Of a DNA stretch of 64,000 nt, positions 59,001-64,000 are shown in pieces (position 1 is the first letter of the stretch; each line of letters begins with the position of its first letter). Source of the stretch: Hymenobacter caeli. Lineage in GTDB: Bacteria; Bacteroidota; Bacteroidia; Cytophagales; Hymenobacteraceae. The DNA is taken from the NCBI RefSeq assembly GCF_013294115.1, contig NZ_JABSNP010000018.1, positions 1 through 64,000 of the forward strand, written 5' to 3'. The notes beneath the pieces were generated by a model. It did not search any database. It was not told the origin of the DNA and saw only the letters and a list, made by a program, of their open reading frames with translations. Made by a program: the position numbers and the translations under genes.

Positions 59001-60080
59001 AGTTTGAACAAGAAATACCTGCCCGGCGGGGCCGCACCCGCCACGTTGCAGGCCCTGGCCGCCGTGCGCCTGCACGGCCGCGTGCTAAACGCCGGGGCCC
59101 TGAGCACGGCCTTCAACGGCACGGCCCAGGTGACGATTTACGACAAGCCCGCCACGGTGCAGACGCTGGGCAGCAAGTATTCGCCCGCCACCCCGGCCGA
59201 CGGCCCCCGGCCGGTGCAGGTGCAGGAGAGCGTGATTTACAGCGGCCAGGCCACCGTGACGGGCGGGCAGTTCAGCCTGCGCTTCGTGGTGCCCAAGGAC
59301 ATCAACTACAACGTGGGCATTGGCAAAATCAGCCTCTACGCGTTTTCGAGCACCACCGACGCCGGCGGGCGGCTGGCCGTGCCCGTGGGCGGCGCGGCCA
59401 CCGGCGCGGCCCGCGACACCATTCCGCCCGTGGTGGCCCTGTTCATGGACAGCGAAACCTTTGCCTTCGGGGGCCTCACGGGCCAGAACACCACCCTGCT
59501 GGCCGACCTCAGCGACAACTCGGGCATCAACACCACCGGCGCGGGCATCGGCCACGAAATCACGGCCGTGCTCGACAACGACCCCACCAAGCTCACGGTA
59601 CTCAACGACGCCTACGTGGGCAAGGTCGACAACTTCCGCGCCGGCCAGGCCAAGTACCTCTACAAAGACCTGACGGCCGGGCCTCACACCCTGAAAGTGA
59701 AGGCCTGGGACACGTACAACAACTCGGCGGAGCGGGAAATTGAGTTCGTGGTGGCCCACACCGAGCAGCTGGCCCTGAGCCACGTGCTCAACTACCCCAA
59801 TCCGTTTGCCAGCGCTACTACGTTTCACTTCGACCAAAACCGCGAAGGCGACGACCTCGACGTGCAGGTCCAGATTTTTACGGTGTCGGGCAAACTCGTG
59901 CGCACCCTCACGGCCTCCATCGTCAACAGCGAGCCCCACCAGAAAAGCATTACCTGGGACGGCCGCGACGAATACCACGACCAGCTGGCGCGGGGCGTGT
60001 ACGTGTACCGGGTGAGCGTGCGGGCGCAGAGCGACCGCGCCACCGCGTCCAAGTTTGAAAAACTCGTTATCCTCAATTAA
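56094..60080 (+). CDS. porU: Type IX secretion system sortase PorU
   Basis: The 1,328-residue protein has a signal peptide (MRRLLLLLVLVGLGYAPARAQ) and a C25 (gingipain-like) peptidase domain in the middle: YDLVIVTYPAFREQANRLADHRR, ATAIRDFMKQVYDR and the catalytic pair H825 (INYLGHGGPSG) and C859 (LVTGTCDLSTYD). The C-terminal part ends in a sorting-domain-like module (LNYPNPFASATTFHFDQN, GVYVYRVSVRAQSDR). PorU sits at the outer membrane with PorV, removes the sorting domains of cargo and attaches them to A-LPS. It is followed 46 bases later by porV, its usual partner. Confidence 0.95.
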   Translation: MRRLLLLLVLVGLGYAPARAQGGAATAHAALRWGGYTEVPSRTGRTQRVPTFAGAWAAFDEQVGTFSLRLSGDVREGQLLNPVYEAFSDADAKLFDLSKLPAGPVVQLTPGTETKLPITRLSLRPVRRNPQTGQAERLVSFDFSYSPEYGRATGARGGSGGTTRAHAPHSVLASGDWYKLGVPANGIYKIDQAKLKEIGFNPATTDPKTLRLYGNAAGLLPQANAAYRPDDLVENAVLFKGNGDNAFDADEYLLFYAPGPNTWYAENGRFRHVNNIYADTAYYFLTTQAAAAAPRRVATAGAPGAAATRTVTTFDERAFYEHDLVNLLHSGRQWLGESFSGSVAPPAFALGNLPDLVPGSTAQLTLALAANDLNGSQFQASLNGTAVGTVPLAATTGQQFYAVATLNTVTLPVALPAAPPTAPSVDLAYTTNSGQGVGYLDYLELNAQRRLTLSGPALEFRSLASVGPRAVSRFVLAGTTAATAVWDVTNPRRAVAQALDGSGAFAAATDTLREYVAFQPDGAFATPRAFGKVPNQDLHALDGSYDLVIVTYPAFREQANRLADHRRTHDGLKVAVATTKEVYNEFGSGGQDATAIRDFMKQVYDRAPAGKAQYLLLFGDASFDYKSSPYNDKSLEAKWWPGRAPFKTGSDFDAINQNYVPTYESRESLTQFYGNTVTYSSEDYYGLLDDDEGDWNEYPTGTEVQDVAVGRLPVRTPKGQPANTDMARRMVDKLIAYDAAASFGKWRNRLSLWADDGNNDLFVGQGSEPLAASIQATAPNYNVHKVYLDLYPQVSVAAGLRSPEANKAVDESFEGGSLLINYLGHGGPSGLSDEQIFTNASALALQNHDRLAFLVTGTCDLSTYDNPDFTSAGEQVLTDNLNGGGAVGLFTTTRVVEAFQNAGLNQEFYNNVFRPLSNGKMPAIGTVTMLAKNAYPGPGAAGILNNRNYTLLGDPSMTLAYPRQTAEIDSLNKKYLPGGAAPATLQALAAVRLHGRVLNAGALSTAFNGTAQVTIYDKPATVQTLGSKYSPATPADGPRPVQVQESVIYSGQATVTGGQFSLRFVVPKDINYNVGIGKISLYAFSSTTDAGGRLAVPVGGAATGAARDTIPPVVALFMDSETFAFGGLTGQNTTLLADLSDNSGINTTGAGIGHEITAVLDNDPTKLTVLNDAYVGKVDNFRAGQAKYLYKDLTAGPHTLKVKAWDTYNNSAEREIEFVVAHTEQLALSHVLNYPNPFASATTFHFDQNREGDDLDVQVQIFTVSGKLVRTLTASIVNSEPHQKSITWDGRDEYHDQLARGVYVYRVSVRAQSDRATASKFEKLVILN

Positions 60081-60126
60081 TCCATTTTCTTTGTGGCCGG
60101 GCCCCGTGGCCCCCTCCTTTCATTTT

Positions 60127-61359
60127 ATGCAACTCGCTACACTAATTACTCTCCCGCGCCTGGCGCTCTTCGCGGCCCTGCTGGGCGGCGCGGCCACGGC
60201 CCAAGGCCAGAACTTCTCCAAAACCATCACCACGGCGGTGCCCATCCTCACCCTCAGCCCCGACTCGCGCTCAGCGGCGCTGGGCGAGGCCGGCGTGGCC
60301 CTCTCGCCCGATGCCAACGCGGCGTTTTACAACCCGGGCAAGCTGGGCTTCGTGCCCTACAAATACGCGGTGTCGCCGTCGTACACGCCGTGGCTGCGCA
60401 GCATCACCGACGACATGGGCCTGTCCTACCTGTCGGGCTACGCCAAGGTGAACCCCCGGGCGGCCATCTCGGCCTCGCTGCTGTACTTCGACCTGGGCCA
60501 GATTCAGTACCGCGACGCCAACAACATCGAAGGGGCCACCTTCAACCCCAAGGAATACGCCTTAACGGTGTCGTACGGCCAGAAGCTGAGCGAGAACTTC
60601 GGCCTGGGCGTGTCGGCCCGCTACATCCGCTCCAACCTCACCGGCGGCAGCATCCCCGACGCCCGGCCCGGCAACGCCGCCGCCGTGGACATCGGGGCCT
60701 ACTACACCAAGGACGCCAGCATCGGGACCGGCCTCTACAACCTGTCGTTCGGGGCCACCATCAGCAACATCGGCAATAAGATGACTTATACCGACCCACA
60801 AAACGCCAGCTTCCTGCCCACCACCCTGAAGCTGGGCACGGCCATCACCCGGGAAATCGACCAGTACAACAAGATTACGTTTGCCTTCGACGTCAGCAAG
60901 CTGCTGGTGCCCTCGCCCTACTACGAAGGCGATGGGACTTCTTCTACCGACCCCGCAGTGGTGGCCCGCGTAAAAGCCGAAAACTTAGCCCGGGCCCAGA
61001 AATCCATCATCAGCGCGGCGTTGGGCTCGTTTTCTGACGCGCCGGGTGGCTTCAAGGAAGAATTGCAGGAAATCAACTTGTCGGGGGGCCTGGAGTATTC
61101 CTACAACGACCTGCTGATGGCCCGCGTGGGCTACTTCTACGAGAACCCCGACAAGGGAGCCCGCCAGTACCTGAGCCTGGGCCTGGGCGTGCGCTACCAG
61201 GTGTTCGGCATCGACGGGGCCTACCTCGTGCCCAACTCGCAGGCCAACCCGCTGGCCCAAACCATCCGCGTGTCGCTGCACTTCAACTTCAACAAGCTGG
61301 CCGATGCCTTCAACGGCGACGCCGGCGGCACCAGCGGCGACGCCCCCAAGCAGAACTAA
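60127..61359 (+). CDS. porV: Type IX secretion system outer membrane protein PorV
   Basis: The 410-residue protein has a signal peptide (to about residue 28, ATAQGQ) and a FadL-like barrel: TAVPILTLSPDSRSAALGEAGVALSPDANAAFYNPGKLGFV, YGQKLSENFGLGVSARYIRSNLTGG, LSGGLEYSYNDLLMARVGYFYENPDKGARQYLSLGLGVRYQVFGID. PorV (LptO) shuttles cargo from the Sov translocon to PorU. The gene order porU-porV is the normal one in Bacteroidota. ATG 60127 is chosen over an earlier in-frame ATG overlapping porU. Confidence 0.95.
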   Translation: MQLATLITLPRLALFAALLGGAATAQGQNFSKTITTAVPILTLSPDSRSAALGEAGVALSPDANAAFYNPGKLGFVPYKYAVSPSYTPWLRSITDDMGLSYLSGYAKVNPRAAISASLLYFDLGQIQYRDANNIEGATFNPKEYALTVSYGQKLSENFGLGVSARYIRSNLTGGSIPDARPGNAAAVDIGAYYTKDASIGTGLYNLSFGATISNIGNKMTYTDPQNASFLPTTLKLGTAITREIDQYNKITFAFDVSKLLVPSPYYEGDGTSSTDPAVVARVKAENLARAQKSIISAALGSFSDAPGGFKEELQEINLSGGLEYSYNDLLMARVGYFYENPDKGARQYLSLGLGVRYQVFGIDGAYLVPNSQANPLAQTIRVSLHFNFNKLADAFNGDAGGTSGDAPKQN

Positions 61360-61415
61360 GGACGTTTTTTTCTGGTTAAAAGCAGCAGAAAAGCTGTTCG
61401 GAAATAAATCAGAAC

Positions 61416-61525
61416 GTCATGCCCATCTGGCGTCCGCGCAGCCGAAGCATCTCTACCGCAGCAGTAATTAGTGGTTAGTCAGCGGTAGAGATGCTTCGGC
61501 TGCGCGGACGCCAGATGGGCATGAC
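61416..61525. repeat. 110-base inverted repeat with 44-base perfect arms
   Basis: GTCATGCCCATCTGGCG... at 61416-61459 is the exact complement of 61482-61525, with a 22-base spacer. It fills the porV-M16 gap (312 bases), which has no gene. The core (CGAAGCATCTCTACCGC) is of a type that I recall as recurrent in Hymenobacter intergenic DNA. It can form a very strong hairpin and may act as porV terminator. Confidence 0.88.
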
Positions 61526-61671
61526 CGCCTAAAGAGCGTTTTGGTTAACTCAAACAGCTTCTAAGTGAAGGGTTGAGAGCAGGCCGTCCTGGCAGCTGCT
61601 TTCGACCCTTCTCTTTTCTACTTTTTACCTGCTTTTCATCAGCCGTTTTATCCCCGGTTTTTTACCCTGCT

Positions 61672-62943
61672 ATGCTCGACCGTACCGTTGCCCCTCCCGT
61701 TCAGCCGCTGGCCCGCGTGGCCCTGCCGGCCACGGAGGTGATGACCCTGCCCAACCACGCCCGCCTGCACACGCTGGCCAACGACGCCCAACCCGTGGTG
61801 CGCCTGCAAGTGGCCCTGCCCGCCGGCAAAATTGCCGAGCCCCGGCCCAGCCTGGCCCTGCTCACCGCCCGGGCGCTGCTCGAAGGCACGGCCACCCGCA
61901 CCGCCCGCCAGATTGCCGACGAAGTGGCTTTCTACGGGGCCTCGCTCGACTGCGATTCGGGGCCCGACCGGGCGCTGCTCACGCTGCACTGCCTCACGCG
62001 GCACCTGCCCACGCTGCTGCCACTGGTGCACGAGGTGCTCACCCAGCCCGCCTTCCCGGCCCCGGAGCTGGCCCAGCTGCAAACCCGCACCGTGCAAAAC
62101 GTGCAGGTAGAGCGCCGCAAGGCCGGTTACCGCGCCTCCGAGCGCTTCAACCAAAACCTGTTCGGGGCCGCCCACCCCTACGGCCAACTCTTCGACGAAG
62201 CCGCTTTCCAGGCCCTTACCCGGGCCGAGGTGCTGGCCTTCCACCGGGCCACGTACCCGCTGGGCGGGGCCGAGATATTCTTGTGCGGCGACGTGGCCGG
62301 CCACCAGCAGCTGGTGGCCGATACCCTGGGCGGGGGCCCGGCCGCGGGCCCCGCGCTGGTAGCCCCGGCCCCGCCGCTGGCCGCGTTCCAGCCCACCACC
62401 GACCACGTGGCCGTGTCCGGCAGCTTGCAGGCGTCGCTGCGCATCGGGCGGCCCTGGCCCGCGCCCCAGCACCCCGATACCCACCGCCTGAACTTGCTGA
62501 TCAAGGTGCTGGGCGGCTACTTCGGCTCGCGGCTGATGCGCAACATCCGCGAAGACAAGGGATTAACCTACGGCATCTCGGCCAGCGTCAGCAACCGCGA
62601 GCGGGCCGCGGCCCTCACCATCGGCACCGACGTGAAAGGCGACAGCGCCCCGCTGGCCGTGGCCGAAATCCAGCACGAGCTGCGCCGCCTGCAAGACGAA
62701 CTCATCCCGGCCGACGAGCTGGAGACGGTGAAAAACTACACCCTGGGCAAGTTCGCCAACGACCTGTCCACCGTGTTCGAGCAAGCCGACAAGTACCGCA
62801 ACATCGTGCTCATGGCGCTGCCCGCCGATTACTACGCCCAGTTCGTGCAGCAAATCGAAGCCGCCGACGCCCCCGCCCTGCAACGCCTGGCCCAGGAATA
62901 CCTGTCGCCAGCCGCCATGCAAGTGGTGGTGGCCGGGGCCTGA
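61672..62943 (+). CDS. M16 family peptidase-like protein, zinc motif absent
   Basis: The 423-residue protein has the M16 fold: VVRLQVALPAGKIAEPRPSLALLTARALLEGTATRTARQIADEVAFYGASLDCDSG, and the RLMRNIREDKGLTYGISASVSNRERAAAL block of the second half. The HxxEH zinc motif that should lie in the first of these is missing (ALLTARALLEGT), so it is probably the non-catalytic partner of a two-subunit M16 processing protease, whose active subunit is usually adjacent but is not in this window (upstream is porV). Cytoplasmic or periplasmic place is unclear; no signal peptide at ATG 61672. Confidence 0.85.
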   Translation: MLDRTVAPPVQPLARVALPATEVMTLPNHARLHTLANDAQPVVRLQVALPAGKIAEPRPSLALLTARALLEGTATRTARQIADEVAFYGASLDCDSGPDRALLTLHCLTRHLPTLLPLVHEVLTQPAFPAPELAQLQTRTVQNVQVERRKAGYRASERFNQNLFGAAHPYGQLFDEAAFQALTRAEVLAFHRATYPLGGAEIFLCGDVAGHQQLVADTLGGGPAAGPALVAPAPPLAAFQPTTDHVAVSGSLQASLRIGRPWPAPQHPDTHRLNLLIKVLGGYFGSRLMRNIREDKGLTYGISASVSNRERAAALTIGTDVKGDSAPLAVAEIQHELRRLQDELIPADELETVKNYTLGKFANDLSTVFEQADKYRNIVLMALPADYYAQFVQQIEAADAPALQRLAQEYLSPAAMQVVVAGA

Positions 62944-62983
62944 GGTGGAGTCAGGGAAGCTGCCTAACTCGGCAGTCTAAGAG

Positions 62984-63084
62984 GTTTTCACCGCAGAAGA
63001 CGCAGAAGGCTGCGCGGAGGAATCGCAGAAGAACGACCCCCGCGATTCCTCCGCGCAGCCTTCTGCGTCTTCTGCGGTGAAAAC
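62984..63084. repeat. 101-base inverted repeat with 43-base perfect arms
   Basis: GTTTTCACCGCAGAAGACGC... at 62984-63026 is complementary to 63042-63084; spacer 15 bases. It lies between the convergent M16 and NADH dehydrogenase genes. The arm sequence ACCGCAGAAGACGCAGAAGG is rich in imperfect GCAGAAG repeats. Confidence 0.88.
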
Positions 63085-63157
63085 ACCTGCTTTGAAAGCC
63101 GCTGCAAGCAGCTTTTCAACCCTTCTTTTTTGACGCGCTACCCTGTCATCTCCGCGC

Positions 63158-64000
63158 TCACGCCTTCACGTCCTGAATGGCCGGGGGCCCAGGGTTGTAA
63201 TCGGCCGTGGCCGTGAGCTGCTCGGCGGTGCGCTTGCCCTGGTCGTCGCGCAGGTCGCGGCGCTTGAACGGGCGGATGATGAGGCGCAGGGCCTGGTCGG
63301 AGCTGAAGTAGCTGAAGGCCCAGTCCACCAAAGCCACCACCTTGTTGCGGAAGCCCACCAGCGTCATCAGGTGGACGAACAGCCAGGTGGCCCAGCCAAA
63401 AATGCCGTTGAAGTGGATGCCCTTGGGCAGGTCCACCACGGCTTTGTTGCGGGCCACGATGGCCATCACGCCTTTGTTGAAGTACTCGAAGTCCTTGGGG
63501 GCCTCGCCTTTGGTGAGGCGCACTATGTTGGCGGCCAGCAGCGAAGCTTGCTGCTGGGCCACGGGGGCCAGCATGGGCAGGCCCTTGGGCATCTCGCCGG
63601 TCACGAGGTTGGCCACGTCGCCGATGGCGAACACGTTAGCCAGGCCCTGTACCTGGTTCCACTGGTTCACGGTGATGCGCTTGTTGCGCGTCAGCACGGC
63701 TTCGGGCAGGCCGGGCATGGCCGCCCCGTTCACGCCGGCCGCCCAAATCATGTTTTCGGTCGGAATAAACTCCGTGTCGGAATAGTACGCTTTGCAATCC
63801 TCGAATTTCTTCACCGACGTGTTGACGCGCACTATCACGCCCAGCTCCTTGAGGTAGCGGCTGGCATCGGCCTGCGACGCCTCCGACATGGGCCCCAGCA
63901 GCGCCGGGCCGGCCTCTACCAGAAAAATCTGCATCTGCTGGAGGTCCAGCTCGGGGTAGTCCTTGGGCAGCACGTGCTTGCGCATCTCGGCCAGCGAGCC
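63158..64000 (-). CDS. ndh: Type II NADH dehydrogenase (NAD(P)/FAD oxidoreductase), 5' end outside window
   Basis: This is the C-terminal 280 residues of an NDH-2-like flavoprotein; the N-terminus lies beyond base 64000. Visible are the second nucleotide/FAD domain (MQIFLVEAGPALLGPMSE, VNTSVKKFED), the conserved AAGV and NVFAIGDVANLV FAD motif, and the C-terminal amphipathic/membrane region GIFGWATWLFVHLMTLVGFRNKVVALVDWAFSYF. The enzyme passes electrons from NADH to quinone without pumping protons. It is convergent with the M16 gene across an inverted repeat. Confidence 0.9.
   Translation of the reverse strand, partial: GSLAEMRKHVLPKDYPELDLQQMQIFLVEAGPALLGPMSEASQADASRYLKELGVIVRVNTSVKKFEDCKAYYSDTEFIPTENMIWAAGVNGAAMPGLPEAVLTRNKRITVNQWNQVQGLANVFAIGDVANLVTGEMPKGLPMLAPVAQQQASLLAANIVRLTKGEAPKDFEYFNKGVMAIVARNKAVVDLPKGIHFNGIFGWATWLFVHLMTLVGFRNKVVALVDWAFSYFSSDQALRLIIRPFKRRDLRDDQGKRTAEQLTATADYNPGPPAIQDVKA

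Overview
The window is a GC-rich chromosomal segment of a Bacteroidota bacterium, most likely Hymenobacter or a close relative in the Cytophagales. The support is the type IX secretion system (T9SS) pair porU-porV, at least four secreted proteins with T9SS C-terminal sorting domains, an OMP_b-brl/TonB-type receptor, CcmE/CcmD of the Bacteroidota kind, and promoters of the TTTG-N19-TAnnTTTG type. No rRNA, tRNA, CRISPR array, transposase or phage gene was seen, so this looks like ordinary chromosome with small islands of lower GC and many short intergenic repeats.

Layout. 0.3-5.3 kb: a small secreted protein, an outer membrane receptor, a small exported protein and a membrane-bound AraC-type regulator. 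5.4-12 kb: a DEDDy exonuclease, two T9SS cargo proteins (one a compositional mosaic) and a beta-lactamase-fold serine hydrolase, separated by clear terminators and AT-rich spacers. 12-16 kb: zinc alcohol dehydrogenase, an overlapping pair of DUF1990-like genes, endonuclease V and a hypothetical secreted protein. 16-21 kb: a GluQ-type glutamyl transferase, a VCBS/FG-GAP T9SS protein, and the selenium pair selD and mnmH (selU) separated by a small lipoprotein gene. 21-25.6 kb: a second serine hydrolase with a sorting tail, then nuoM and nuoN. 25.7-31 kb: a YoeB toxin-antitoxin pair followed by the rod-shape operon mreB-mreC-mreD-mrdA (minus strand). 31-38.8 kb: purH; then acyl-CoA dehydrogenase, PIG-L deacetylase and NodS-like methyltransferase genes; an OhrR-type regulator with a perfect operator plus a quinol monooxygenase and a DJ-1 protein; and an opposing glycosyltransferase that probably belongs with the deacetylase/methyltransferase group.

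39-43.6 kb: an Omp85-type barrel, a UbiA prenyltransferase, a cold-shock protein, iscX and a 2Fe-2S ferredoxin, and a Rossmann/DUF2520 protein. 43.7-49.9 kb: a minus-strand cytochrome c maturation operon ccmB-ccmC-ccmD-ccmE-(unknown secreted protein)-ccmF, in which ccmE carries the CxxxY variant of the haem-binding motif. 50-54.4 kb: a large TolB-propeller/outer-membrane-barrel protein and an FAD oxidoreductase. 54.5-64 kb: an MBL hydrolase, phosphatidylserine synthase, porU and porV, an M16 peptidase-like protein without the zinc motif, and the 3' part of a type II NADH dehydrogenase cut by the window edge.

The most unusual features are: (1) the acyl-CoA dehydrogenase/PIG-L/NodS-like/glycosyltransferase group, which looks like an uncharacterised glycan or glycolipid modification system; (2) the OhrR-type regulator with a 20-bp palindrome, linked to electrophile-handling enzymes instead of ohr; (3) a cysteine-bearing secreted protein embedded in the ccm operon; and (4) several families of inverted intergenic repeats, one of which supplies the end of ccmD and abuts the start of ccmE.
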